Assembly: GCA_002407645.1 (NCBI GenBank)
Contig: DHNU01000030.1
Span: 1 to 30,016, forward strand
Reading direction: 5' to 3'
DNA length: 30,016 bases
DNA from: Ruminococcaceae bacterium UBA5408
GTDB taxonomy: Bacteria > Bacillota > Clostridia > Oscillospirales > Acutalibacteraceae
Part shown: positions 1 to 6,480 of the stretch, piece after piece
Numbering within the stretch: the stretch's first letter is position 1
Layout of the letters: each line of letters opens with the position of its first letter
Translations under genes and position numbers: made by a program
Notes under the pieces: generated by a model
What the model was told of the DNA's origin: nothing
Seen by the model: only the letters and a program-made list of their open reading frames with translations
Databases searched by the model: none

Positions 1-254
1 TAATTTTACAGTGCAAAACAGATATTTTTTGCTCGGCGTGTCCGCACAATAAAGGTTCTTTATGTGAAAGTGCTGAAAAGGTACTTGAGTATGACAGAAA
101 ATGTTTAGAACTCTGCAATATACCCGAAGGTGAAGTTTTGACATGGGAACAGTTTCAAAAAGCTTTACATGAAAATATTCTTCTTCCGAAAAGACTTTCG
201 GAAATCTGCGGGGACTGTCAGTGGAGCGGTATCTGTGAAAAGTTAATTAAATAA
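1..254 (+). CDS. DUF1284 domain protein, C-terminal part (5' end outside window)
   Basis: The frame is open from the window edge to a TAA at 252-254 and encodes the last 83 residues of a protein. It is cysteine rich: CxxC near the start (CSACPHNKG), then a CES motif, and a C-terminal ICGDCQWSGIC. This pattern, together with YDRKCLELCNI and LTWEQF, matches my memory of the DUF1284 family (COG3543), small predicted iron-sulfur or metal-binding proteins of unknown role common in Clostridia. The cysteines would be the metal ligands; that is inference. About a third of the usual protein is missing upstream. A hairpin terminator follows directly, so this is the last gene of its transcript. Function beyond metal binding is unknown. 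Confidence 0.8.
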   Translation, partial: ILQCKTDIFCSACPHNKGSLCESAEKVLEYDRKCLELCNIPEGEVLTWEQFQKALHENILLPKRLSEICGDCQWSGICEKLIK

Positions 255-262
255 GAAAAAGG

Positions 263-298
263 CAGGCAATTTAGTTCTAAATTGTCTGTTTTTGTTTT
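263..298 (+). terminator. Intrinsic terminator after the DUF1284 gene
   Basis: CAGGCAATTT (263-272) pairs with AAATTGTCTG (279-288) through ten base pairs including one G-U, with a 6-nt loop, and is followed by a T-rich tract. It begins 8 nt after the stop codon. Confidence 0.75.
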
Positions 299-345
299 AC
301 TTATAGTATTTTTATTGAATAAACTACAAGAAGTATAAACAATAT
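268..345. repeat. Degenerate intergenic repeat, copy 1 of 3
   Basis: This segment shares an ordered set of words with 509-589 and 628-706: an attgtct-like start, a TTTACTTATAGTAT-like core, and a TACAAG..GTAtAAACAATAT-like end. It overlaps the terminator. By eye the copies are only moderately similar, and in DNA this AT-rich chance similarity must be tested. Confidence 0.4.
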
Positions 346-508
346 CCAAAAGGAGGAGAGCATGTAGGAGCTGAACAGAAATAATTGAAACAATATAAAA
401 CACATAAATATTACTTAAGGTATTATACTTAAATATAGTACTATTGGTAAAATAAAATCACAGTCCATTTTATTATATTGACATACATTAATATATTAAA
501 AAAAGAAT

Positions 509-589
509 AGACAATGTATTTTAATTGCCTATTATTGTTTACTTATGGTAATTTATACAGGACATAATACAAATAGTAATGACATCTAT
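509..589. repeat. Degenerate intergenic repeat, copy 2 of 3
   Basis: It has the same word order as copy 1: ATTGCCTATTATTG, then TACTTATGGTAA, then AATACAAATAGTAATGACAT. It lies in gene-free AT-rich DNA. Confidence 0.4.
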
Positions 590-627
590 GTTAAATAATA
601 TCTTTAACAAAGGTTTAAATATAAAAG

Positions 628-706
628 AAATTCAGCTCTAATTTGTCTTCTTATATTTACATATAGTATTTAATCTACTAAATATTACAAATTGTAAAAA
701 CAATAT
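628..706. repeat. Degenerate intergenic repeat, copy 3 of 3
   Basis: It has the same word order again: AATTTGTCTTC, then TACATATAGTAT, then ATTACAAATTGTAAAAACAA. It aligns with copy 1 at TACTTATAGTAT and GTATAAACAATAT. Confidence 0.4.
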
Positions 707-962
707 GTTTTTATACAAAAATTACTTTATATTATAAAATCAGAAACAGTAAAAAGGAATATAGCTGTTTTAGATAATTGATTTAGATTTACGAAACGTA
801 TATATATCTTACTATATTACAATAGGTATTAAAAATCCCGGTTAAAAATTTTAAAATATATTAAATAATGAAATGGCGGGCGAGGTACAGAGAGAAATCA
901 GCCAAAAACAGGTGAAAAGCAGAGCAAATATATAACTAAATTAAAATAATCGGTTTTTAGCC

Positions 963-991
963 TTGACATAGCTGCGGCGATATGTTAGTAT
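963..991 (+). promoter_or_regulatory. Sigma-A promoter of rplM-rpsI
   Basis: TTGACA (963-968), a 17-nt spacer and TAGTAT (986-991). Transcription should start near 998. This rules out the upstream ATG at 982, which lies inside the promoter. Confidence 0.85.
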
Positions 992-997
992 CATACA

Positions 998-1085
998 TGC
1001 AATTCATTTGCACCGTTTTTTGGTGCGCTTTTTTAATAAAAGGCGGCTCTGCAAAAAATGCAGGGTTTTGTGATGATTATTCAGA
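998..1085 (+). ncRNA. L13-type ribosomal protein leader
   Basis: The leader between the promoter and rplM holds a hairpin GCACC/GGTGC (1010-1014 with 1022-1026) followed by a run of T, then a conserved-looking GGCGGCTCT, and a second hairpin CTGCA/TGCAG (1049-1053 with 1059-1063) followed by GGGTTTTG. This order resembles the L13 leader of Firmicutes, thought to bind L13 and repress the rplM-rpsI mRNA. The identification is from memory of the family, not from a covariance search. The first hairpin with its T run also looks like an attenuator. Confidence 0.65.
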
Positions 1086-1107
1086 TAAAATTCAGGAGGT
1101 TAAAGCT

Positions 1108-1536
1108 ATGTCTACCTATATGCCAAAAGCCGGCGAAATTGAGCGCAAATGGTATGTGCTCGATGCAGCAGGCAAACCGCTTGGTCGTGTTGCGGCACAA
1201 GCTGCTGTTTTGCTTCGCGGCAAACACAAAACAACATTTGCTCCGCATGTTGACTGCGGTGATAATGTTATAATTATCAACTGCAAAGACGCAGTTCTTA
1301 CAGGCCACAAACTTCATAAGAAATATTATTACCGTTTTACAGGCTATATCGGCCACTTAAAATCAGTAAGATATGATACCCTTATGGAAGAAAAACCATG
1401 CAAAGCCATGGAACTTGCAGTAAAAGGTATGATTCCGGATAATACTATCGGTCGTACCGCAATCACAAGACTGCGTTTGTTCGAGGGTGCAGAGCATAAG
1501 CATGCTGCCCAAAAACCGCAGGCTTGGGAACTATAA
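1108..1536 (+). CDS. rplM: 50S ribosomal protein L13
   Basis: L13 is an early-assembly protein of the large ribosomal subunit. The 142-residue product has the family's usual length and its hallmarks: RKWYVLDAAGKPLGRVA near the N terminus, HVDCGDNVIIINCKDAVLTG in the middle, and MELAVKGMIPDNTIGR toward the end. The start is the ATG at 1108, because AGGAGG lies at 1094-1099 and the protein then begins MSTYMPKAGEIERKW. The frame is open further upstream to 982, but that part would start within the promoter and adds 42 residues foreign to L13. It is co-transcribed with rpsI, 17 nt downstream, the universal arrangement. Control is probably by the leader at 998-1085. Confidence 0.97.
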   Translation: MSTYMPKAGEIERKWYVLDAAGKPLGRVAAQAAVLLRGKHKTTFAPHVDCGDNVIIINCKDAVLTGHKLHKKYYYRFTGYIGHLKSVRYDTLMEEKPCKAMELAVKGMIPDNTIGRTAITRLRLFEGAEHKHAAQKPQAWEL

Positions 1537-1553
1537 GGGAGGAGGATTAGATT

Positions 1554-1955
1554 ATGTACGATAAAGCACCATATTTTTATGGAACAGGCAGAAGAAAGAG
1601 CTCCGTTGCCCGTGTAAGAGTTTACCAGGGAACAGGAAAAATCACAATTAACGATAGAAATATCGACGATTATTTCGGTCTTGATACACTTAAACTCATT
1701 GTACGTCAGCCGTTGGTTTTGACAAATACAAATGAGAAATTCGACGTTGTCTGCCGTGTAGCAGGCGGCGGCGTAACCGGTCAAGCCGGCGCAATCCGCC
1801 ACGGTATTGCAAGAGCACTTTTGCAGTACGACAGTGAAAATTTACGTTCTCCTTTGAAGAAGGCCGGATTACTTACACGTGACCCAAGAATGAAGGAACG
1901 TAAGAAGTACGGTCTGAAAGCAGCCCGTCGCGCACCTCAGTTTTCAAAGAGATAA
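1554..1955 (+). CDS. rpsI: 30S ribosomal protein S9
   Basis: S9 belongs to the head of the small ribosomal subunit; its basic C-terminal tail reaches the P-site tRNA. The 133-residue protein shows [20 protein letters not shown] near the N terminus, the [19 protein letters not shown] signature at about residues 65-85, and the tail [14 protein letters not shown] ending in Lys-Arg as expected. The start ATG has GGGAGGAGG upstream. It follows rplM by 17 nt in the same transcript and is followed by a strong terminator. Confidence 0.97.
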   Translation: MYDKAPYFYGTGRRKSSVARVRVYQGTGKITINDRNIDDYFGLDTLKLIVRQPLVLTNTNEKFDVVCRVAGGGVTGQAGAIRHGIARALLQYDSENLRSPLKKAGLLTRDPRMKERKKYGLKAARRAPQFSKR

Positions 1956-2014
1956 TTATTTCTCAGAATTTATTCGCGGAAACAGGACTTGTTCGTTTTT
2001 ATGCGGATATGCCG

Positions 2015-2046
2015 CCCTCCGAAACTATACGTTTCGGGGGGTTTTT
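2015..2046 (+). terminator. Terminator of rplM-rpsI
   Basis: CCCTCCGAAAC (2015-2025) pairs fully, with one T-G wobble, with GTTTCGGGGGG (2031-2041); five T residues follow. Confidence 0.9.
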
Positions 2047-2127
2047 ATATATTCAAATTATTTAATAAGATGACTGCTATCGGTATCTATTCGTCACCTT
2101 TTTATTAATATGTATTTATGTCAGGGG

Positions 2128-2156
2128 TTGTACATCCTTAACTAATATATTAGTAT
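2128..2156 (+). promoter_or_regulatory. Sigma-A promoter of the pentapeptide-repeat gene
   Basis: TTGTAC (2128-2133), a 17-nt spacer and TAGTAT (2151-2156), about 55 nt before the gene start. Confidence 0.65.
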
Positions 2157-2211
2157 ATATAAAAGGTAGAATAGTTATAGGAACCTTAATTAAATACCGC
2201 GGAGGGTTAAT

Positions 2212-2856
2212 TTGAAATTACAAGAACCGAAAATAACAGGGAATCTTATAAAATCAGAAGATTTGCAGTCCACAGCGGACAATGCCGTTAGAACGGAGGA
2301 CGACATCGTCGGATTTTCTTTCGTAAATGACAATTTAGAAAACTTAAATGCCCATATAATCGAAATAAGAAATTGCACTTTCGAAAATTGCAGGTTTATA
2401 AACTGCAATTTAAATGGACTTTATTTTGAAGACGTTATGTTTAAAAACTGTGATATTTCCAACAATGATTTCTCTGAAAGTGTAATACGGAGAGTAAAAT
2501 TTATAGGATGTAAAACTATTGGTACAAATTTTTCCGAAGTTATGTTCGACAGTGATTCTTTTGAAGAATGTTTAAGCAGGTATATTAATTTCTTTTCCGC
2601 AAAGTGTAAGAATGTTTCTTTTAAAAACTCTGATTTTTCAAGCGGTATATTTCAAAACTGCAATTTTAAATCTGTTGAATTTAATAGATGTAAACTTACG
2701 GAAACGGAATTTTTACATACACCGCTTGCTGATATAGATTTTACAACAAGCGATATAGGCGGTATTATGCTTTCAGCGGAAGATTTGTGCGGAGCGGTTG
2801 TTACACCGATTCAAGCGTGCGATTTATCGAGGTTTTTGGGTTTGGTTGTGAAATAA
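2212..2856 (+). CDS. Pentapeptide-repeat protein
   Basis: The 214-residue product consists largely of five-residue units of the A(D/N)LXX type in the Phe/Cys-rich form, for example CTFENCRFINCNLNGLYFED at about residues 56-75 and VSFKNSDFSSGIFQNCNFKS at about 140-160. Such units stack into a right-handed quadrilateral beta helix. The C terminus (LCGAVVTPIQACDLSRFLGL) matches the end of a common Firmicutes pentapeptide family in which this helical tail mediates dimerisation; that assignment is from memory. The family includes Qnr-like gyrase protectors, but the role of this protein is unknown. The start is TTG at 2212 with GGAGGG at 2201-2206. It has its own promoter and is probably monocistronic. 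The protein is unusually Cys- and Asn-rich. Confidence 0.85.
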   Translation: MKLQEPKITGNLIKSEDLQSTADNAVRTEDDIVGFSFVNDNLENLNAHIIEIRNCTFENCRFINCNLNGLYFEDVMFKNCDISNNDFSESVIRRVKFIGCKTIGTNFSEVMFDSDSFEECLSRYINFFSAKCKNVSFKNSDFSSGIFQNCNFKSVEFNRCKLTETEFLHTPLADIDFTTSDIGGIMLSAEDLCGAVVTPIQACDLSRFLGLVVK

Positions 2857-2892
2857 TTTACTTAACAATATATAAGTCTTTTGATTTTGTAA

Positions 2893-3012
2893 GTTACATC
2901 GCACACTATACTGGGAAAAAGTAACTTACCCGAAAGAACAAACAGCGGAAGTAAAGAATTTATTGCTGAAACTACCAACGGAAGTATTGACATAGAATTT
3001 ACAGAAGACTGA
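2893..3012 (+). pseudogene. Remnant of a DUF4097-like (putative adhesin) gene
   Basis: An open frame with no start codon runs from a stop at 2890 to TGA at 3010-3012. Its end reads FIAETTNGSIDIEFTED, like one turn of the repetitive beta strands ('TTNGxIxIxF') of DUF4097 proteins, which are surface or adaptor beta-solenoid domains. About 40 codons remain; the rest is gone, and no ribosome site is visible. A terminator follows 46 nt downstream, as if the 3' end of a lost gene had been kept together with its terminator. The call rests on one short motif, so chance resemblance is possible. Confidence 0.45.
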
Positions 3013-3058
3013 ATTTAATTAGCAGTATGATGATGTAAATACTTATACTATATATATG

Positions 3059-3091
3059 AAAAGCCGCATTCAAAAAAGAGTGCGGCTTTTT
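3059..3091 (+). terminator. Intrinsic terminator
   Basis: AAAAGCCGCA (3059-3068) pairs perfectly with TGCGGCTTTT (3081-3090) around a 12-nt loop, with T continuing at 3091. It could serve the pentapeptide gene and the gene remnant. Confidence 0.8.
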
Positions 3092-3535
3092 GCTGTATTT
3101 TTAAAAAAAAGCACAATTCATTTTCAATACGTGAATTATTGCGTAGAATTATAACCGCAACCATACACTAACATTATCAATGATTGCAAATAGTAATTTA
3201 TGAGAATGTTTTTCTCATTTTTAAGCACACTAAATATTTAATAATATTTTAAAAAAGTCCATAAATGCAGTCATACCGCCAAAATAATAAATAAAATACT
3301 TTAATGCAAAATGAATATTTAAGCAAAAAGTGCTAAATAATTAATTAAATACAGTGCTGTAACATTTGTAACAAGTTTGTAACTTTAGAAATTCTTACAC
3401 TTTGCACATAAAAGCATATGTTTTTGAGATTAAGGAAGGGACTCAAAATGCCTATATAACAATAAATGGAAGAATAATGGAACAAACGGTCTTAACCGAT
3501 TGTACAAACTGCACAAATTCGGGGTGTAAAATAAT
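3092..3535. other. AT-rich gene-free stretch before the 3D-domain gene
   Basis: It contains a small terminator-like hairpin, ATGAGAA (3200-3206) with TTCTCAT (3212-3218) followed by T. It also has three TGTAAC words at 3358, 3367 and 3378, and a short inverted repeat CGGT/ACCG at 3487-3498 just before the promoter. A 55-codon frame from 3372 to 3539 has no credible start and runs into the promoter; I do not call it a gene. Confidence 0.5.
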
Positions 3536-3564
3536 TTGACAACTATGCATAAGGTGAATATAAT
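3536..3564 (+). promoter_or_regulatory. Perfect consensus sigma-A promoter of the 3D-domain gene
   Basis: TTGACA (3536-3541), a 17-nt spacer and TATAAT (3559-3564): every consensus base is present. The mRNA would carry about 90 nt of leader. Confidence 0.9.
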
Positions 3565-3662
3565 AACGTCCATTAACTGATATTCAAAAATCAGGCGCGG
3601 CAGATTAACAATAAAACTACATTTATTATTATATTTGCCGATGCAAAGAAAAGGGTGAACAA

Positions 3663-4886
3663 ATGCAATTATTCAAAGGATATAAAGCCGGAGACAAAAC
3701 CACTTTTCATGGAGCTTTGAAAAGAGTGATTGCACTTGCAGTTATGATAGTGGTTACTGTCAGTTCCGTACTTACGGTTAACGCCGCTACTTGTAATGCG
3801 GTTGTTAACTATAACGGTGAAACAAAGACAGTACAGCTCTTCAGTGATGATACCAATGATATTTTAAATGCAGCCGGTATTAACCCGGGCGCAAGTGATT
3901 TGATCATACACAAAGTTGTAAATGGAGAAACTCAAATTACTGTAAAAAGTGTGTATGATATCAAAGTCTTGGCTGACGGCAAATCAGTGCTTGTCAAAGC
4001 AAATTATGGCGACACTGTTTCGGAGGTAATTGAAAAAGCCAATGTAAAGTTGGGAAAAAACGATTATTCCGTTCCGCCCGCAACAGGTATTGTAACTGAT
4101 GCAAGTGATATTCAGGTTAAGAGAAAATTTAATATAAGCGTTACAGCCGACGGAAAGACTACTTCGGCTCTTGTTACAGAGGGCTCTGCGGAAAATGCAG
4201 TCAAGGAAGCGGGAGTTAATCTTGCCAAAGAGGATATTGTAAACGTCCAAAGAAATATGAATGTAAGTGAAGGACTCAATATTTCAGTTTCAAGAGTAAC
4301 TTTTGACGAAGTTACAGAAACTCAAAAAATTCCTTACACAAACAGGAATGAAAAGACTTCAAGTCTCTATGCAGGCCAAACGAAAGTTAAGTCGGCAGGG
4401 AAAGACGGAAGTCAGACTGTTAAATTTCGCCGTAAACTTGTTGACGGCAAGGCTGCCGATACCGAAGTGTTGGATAAAAAAGTCATTACTCAGCCTGTGG
4501 AGCAGGTAACACTCGTAGGTACAAAGAAAAAGCCGAGCGGTTTAGCAGTAAATAACGGTAACGGAACGTTTACCGACCAAAACGGTAAAACTGTAAGTTA
4601 TAAGAAAGTTATTACAGGAAGAAGTTCCTGCTATACAGGCGGTGGCACAACATCTACAGGCAGACCAGCAGCGTTCGGTTTGGTCGCTGTTAACCCAAAT
4701 ATTATTCCATACGGAACAAAGCTTTATATCTGCAGTCCCGATGGGAAATACGTTTACGGTTATGCCATTGCGGCTGACACCGGCGGCGGAGTTATGAAGG
4801 GAAGAATTGTAGCGGACTTATATTACGATTCATATGCACAGTGTAAAAATTTTGGCGTTCGTACAATGAATATTTATGTTCTGTAA
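3663..4886 (+). CDS. Secreted DUF348/G5/3D domain cell-wall protein (YabE-like)
   Basis: This is a surface protein predicted to cleave or remodel peptidoglycan. A basic N terminus and a hydrophobic segment at about residues 20-42 form a signal peptide or anchor. Ubiquitin-like DUF348 units follow at about 43-210 (NYNGETKTVQLFSDDTNDIL, then two more beginning VLADGKSVLVK and VTADGKTTSALV). A G5 domain spans about 215-290 (ETQKIPYTNRNEKTSSLYAG...). The C-terminal 3D domain spans about 320-407, with its aspartates in AADTGGG and VADLYYDSY and the end RTMNIYVL. This order matches B. subtilis YabE-type proteins related to resuscitation-promoting factors. The ATG at 3663 has AAAGGGTGA upstream. It has its own strong promoter and a terminator, so it is monocistronic. 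The catalytic activity is inferred from the 3D/MltA-like fold, not shown. Confidence 0.9.
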   Translation: MQLFKGYKAGDKTTFHGALKRVIALAVMIVVTVSSVLTVNAATCNAVVNYNGETKTVQLFSDDTNDILNAAGINPGASDLIIHKVVNGETQITVKSVYDIKVLADGKSVLVKANYGDTVSEVIEKANVKLGKNDYSVPPATGIVTDASDIQVKRKFNISVTADGKTTSALVTEGSAENAVKEAGVNLAKEDIVNVQRNMNVSEGLNISVSRVTFDEVTETQKIPYTNRNEKTSSLYAGQTKVKSAGKDGSQTVKFRRKLVDGKAADTEVLDKKVITQPVEQVTLVGTKKKPSGLAVNNGNGTFTDQNGKTVSYKKVITGRSSCYTGGGTTSTGRPAAFGLVAVNPNIIPYGTKLYICSPDGKYVYGYAIAADTGGGVMKGRIVADLYYDSYAQCKNFGVRTMNIYVL

Positions 4887-4890
4887 ATTG

Positions 4891-4920
4891 AAGGAGCGGT
4901 TTTCCGCTCCTTTTTCTTTT
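4891..4920 (+). terminator. Terminator of the 3D-domain gene
   Basis: AAGGAGCGG (4891-4899) pairs with CCGCTCCTT (4904-4912) around TTTT and continues into a T-rich tail. Confidence 0.88.
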
Positions 4921-4926
4921 GGATTC

Positions 4927-4970
4927 TTCAGCAAGTTTTGGGGATTGTGCGCGTGGGTGCAGGGAGTTTA
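4927..4970 (+). repeat. Direct repeat, left copy
   Basis: It begins TTCAGCAAG, contains GGGATTGTGCGCGTGGGTGC and ends AGTTTA. It matches 5146-5200 apart from a short insertion and a few substitutions. The two copies flank the palindromic element at 4993-5091. Confidence 0.7.
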
Positions 4971-4992
4971 GGTTCTTTAACAATTGCTTTGG

Positions 4993-5091
4993 TAAATAAA
5001 TATTTAATACCTACCCCAAACCCCTCACATTTTTATTTCAAAGCGAAAATAGGCAGTTTCCGTTAAATGGGGGGCAGGGGGTGAGAATCCC
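4993..5091 (+). repeat. ~100-bp palindromic interspersed repeat, copy A
   Basis: This segment recurs in inverted orientation at 9754-9855. Shared words include ATATTTAATACCTACCCC, ATTTTTATTTCAAA, CAGTTTCCGTTAAAT and GGGGGTGAGAATCCCA. Its two ends are partly complementary (CTACCCC..CCCC near 5011 with GGGG..AGGGGGTGAG near 5075), so a transcript could fold into one long imperfect hairpin. It encodes nothing. It resembles a MITE or REP-type repeat. No target-site duplication is obvious. Confidence 0.8.
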
Positions 5092-5145
5092 AGCATTTAA
5101 TATAGAACTTTCTTTTGCTGTTTTTGCTCCAATAAAAGGGGGTTA

Positions 5146-5200
5146 TTCAGCAAGTGTTGCGGCTGCTTTGGGAATTGTGCGTGCGGGTGCAGAGAGTTTA
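5146..5200 (+). repeat. Direct repeat, right copy
   Basis: It begins TTCAGCAAGTGTTG, then GGGAATTGTGCGTGCGGGTG, and ends AGAGAGTTTA. Compared with 4927-4970 it carries roughly 10 extra bases after the first block. Confidence 0.7.
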
Positions 5201-5234
5201 TAACCACAGCTTTGAAATGAACCCTTATAAAGAC

Positions 5235-5263
5235 TTGACAGCACATAAAAGCTATATTATATT
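5235..5263 (+). promoter_or_regulatory. Sigma-A promoter of the 97-residue membrane protein
   Basis: TTGACA (5235-5240), a 17-nt spacer and TATATT (5258-5263), 37 nt before the start codon. Confidence 0.8.
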
Positions 5264-5300
5264 AGAATATTGAATAAGAATAATAAATGGGGGGTTTATT

Positions 5301-5594
5301 TTGCAGTATATATATTCGGCAATGTGGTTTATTGTCGGTTTTATTTTAATTTTGCGCATGGGGCGGGAAAACCGAGTCTTTTACCCTTTGGGTTCGTTTT
5401 TTATTATCCTGGGGGGTTGGTGGCTTGCAAACGCCGTATATAAAATTAATCTGTTTGAGGGGACATGGGGACTTGTACTGCGTTTAATAACTGCGGCGGT
5501 TCTTGTAGTGGCGTGCGTGGCATTTTACAAAGAAGTAAAGAAGAATGGAAAATTGTTCCGAGATTCGAATAATAAGGACGATAATGAAAAATAA
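5301..5594 (+). CDS. Small integral membrane protein of unknown function
   Basis: I do not recognise the family. The 97-residue product has three hydrophobic stretches at about residues 3-19, 27-45 and 55-75, which should be membrane helices. A charged tail follows (KEVKKNGKLFRDSNNKDDNEK) that is probably cytoplasmic by the positive-inside rule. The second helix contains GSFFIILGGWWLANAVY. The start is TTG at 5301 behind a GGGGGG tract, which is a poor ribosome site, so translation may be weak. It has its own near-consensus promoter and terminator and is monocistronic. It lies between the repeat cluster and rpe. Confidence 0.7.
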   Translation: MQYIYSAMWFIVGFILILRMGRENRVFYPLGSFFIILGGWWLANAVYKINLFEGTWGLVLRLITAAVLVVACVAFYKEVKKNGKLFRDSNNKDDNEK

Positions 5595-5600
5595 TTATAT

Positions 5601-5626
5601 AAGCTTCGCTCTTGCGGGGCTTTTTT
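5601..5626 (+). terminator. Intrinsic terminator
   Basis: AAGCTTCGC (5601-5609) pairs with GCGGGGCTT (5614-5622) with two T-G wobbles around TCTT, and six T in total end the structure. Confidence 0.8.
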
Positions 5627-5662
5627 ACTGACATAATAAAAAATTAAGCATAGTATGGATTG

Positions 5663-5723
5663 CGGAGGAAAAATATTTCCACCGTTTTAATATAGATTGT
5701 CTGCCGGGGCTTGTTCCCGGCAG
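5663..5723 (+). promoter_or_regulatory. Two tandem hairpins upstream of rpe
   Basis: The first is CGGAGGAAA (5663-5671) with TTTCCACCG (5676-5684), one mismatch, followed by TTTT. The second is CTGCCGGG (5701-5708) with CCCGGCAG (5716-5723), perfect, with no T run. Both lie before the rpe promoter, so they are not in its mRNA. They may be secondary terminators or a small transcript of their own. Function unknown. Confidence 0.4.
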
Positions 5724-5752
5724 GCGCTATAAATTTTATATAAGCTATGAAG

Positions 5753-5781
5753 TTGAAAAAACATCTGAATTAATGTAAAAT
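5753..5781 (+). promoter_or_regulatory. Sigma-A promoter of rpe and the Rnf-like genes
   Basis: TTGAAA (5753-5758), a 17-nt spacer and TAAAAT (5776-5781), 33 nt before the rpe start. Confidence 0.65.
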
Positions 5782-5814
5782 AAGACGAGTCTTAAAATAT
5801 TTGGAGTGATTTTA

Positions 5815-6453
5815 ATGTTAATTGCACCCTCAGTTCTTTCTTCCGATTTTTCAAAGCTCGGCAGTGAAATAAAAAGAGTTGCCGACTGCGGTGCGGATTT
5901 AATTCATCTTGATGTTATGGATGGGCATTTTGTGCCTAATTTTACTTTTGGCGCACCTATAATAAAAGCCGTACGTAAATTTACGGACAAGCCTTTCGAT
6001 GTGCATTTAATGATTGAAAATCCCCTTAATTATATATCGGATTTTGTAAATGCAGGTGCGGATATAATTTCATTTCATATAGAGTGTAAATCGGATATTC
6101 AAAAAACAGTAAACGCCATTAAAAAAGGCGGGGTCAAGCCCGCAATTGCAATAAAGCCGGGCACACCGGTCGAAGAAATATATCCGTATCTTGATGATTT
6201 GTATATGGTGCTCATAATGACAGTTGAACCGGGTTTCGGCGGTCAGAAATTTATGGAAGACATGATGGACAAGGTTAAAACCTTAAAAAAGAAAAAACCC
6301 GAACTTTTAGTTCAGGTTGACGGGGGAATTAATCTTGATACCATTAAACAGGCGGCAGACGCAGGGGTAGATATCTGTGTTGCAGGGACAAGCGTATTTA
6401 AACCAAAAGACGCTAAACAGGCAATACTGGGTTTAAAAGAAGCTGCAAAATAA
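5815..6453 (+). CDS. rpe: Ribulose-phosphate 3-epimerase
   Basis: This enzyme interconverts ribulose 5-phosphate and xylulose 5-phosphate in the pentose phosphate pathway. The 212-residue protein is a full-length TIM barrel: IAPSVLSSDFSKLG at the N terminus, HLDVMDGHFVPN at residues 31-42 (Asp33 is a catalytic metal ligand), HLMIENP, MTVEPGFGGQKF, and VDGGI with the second catalytic Asp at residue 169, then the phosphate-binding AGTSVF. The ATG at 5815 is chosen over the in-frame GTG at 5806 because GGAG (5803-5806) overlaps that GTG and spaces correctly to the ATG. In most Firmicutes rpe follows rsgA and the prkC/prpC genes. Here it stands alone, 27 nt before the Rnf-like genes, and probably shares their transcript. 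Confidence 0.95.
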   Translation: MLIAPSVLSSDFSKLGSEIKRVADCGADLIHLDVMDGHFVPNFTFGAPIIKAVRKFTDKPFDVHLMIENPLNYISDFVNAGADIISFHIECKSDIQKTVNAIKKGGVKPAIAIKPGTPVEEIYPYLDDLYMVLIMTVEPGFGGQKFMEDMMDKVKTLKKKKPELLVQVDGGINLDTIKQAADAGVDICVAGTSVFKPKDAKQAILGLKEAAK

Positions 6454-6480
6454 AAGTAGTTGAATTTGGGGGCGAAAGCG

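Larger units (their letters stand above)
346..962. other. AT-rich gene-free stretch upstream of rplM
   Basis: Apart from the degenerate repeats I see no coding frame with a credible ribosome site, no RNA gene and no strong hairpin. A GGAGGAG motif near 350-360 is followed by ATG but then immediately by TAG, so it starts nothing. The part around 870-930 is more purine rich and unassigned. Confidence 0.6.

Noticed and set aside
982..1107. N-terminal extension of rplM to an ATG at 982
   Set aside because: That ATG lies within the promoter between the -35 and -10 elements, the added 42 residues are not L13-like, and AGGAGG plus ATG at 1108 gives the normal protein.
3372..3539. 55-codon open frame with a Cys-containing end (TDCTNCTNSGC)
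   Set aside because: No start with a ribosome site; it runs into a perfect promoter. In DNA this AT-rich a frame of this length is expected by chance.
5663..5814. Riboswitch or T-box before rpe
   Set aside because: The two hairpins lie upstream of the rpe promoter, and no T-box sequence or riboswitch core is visible.
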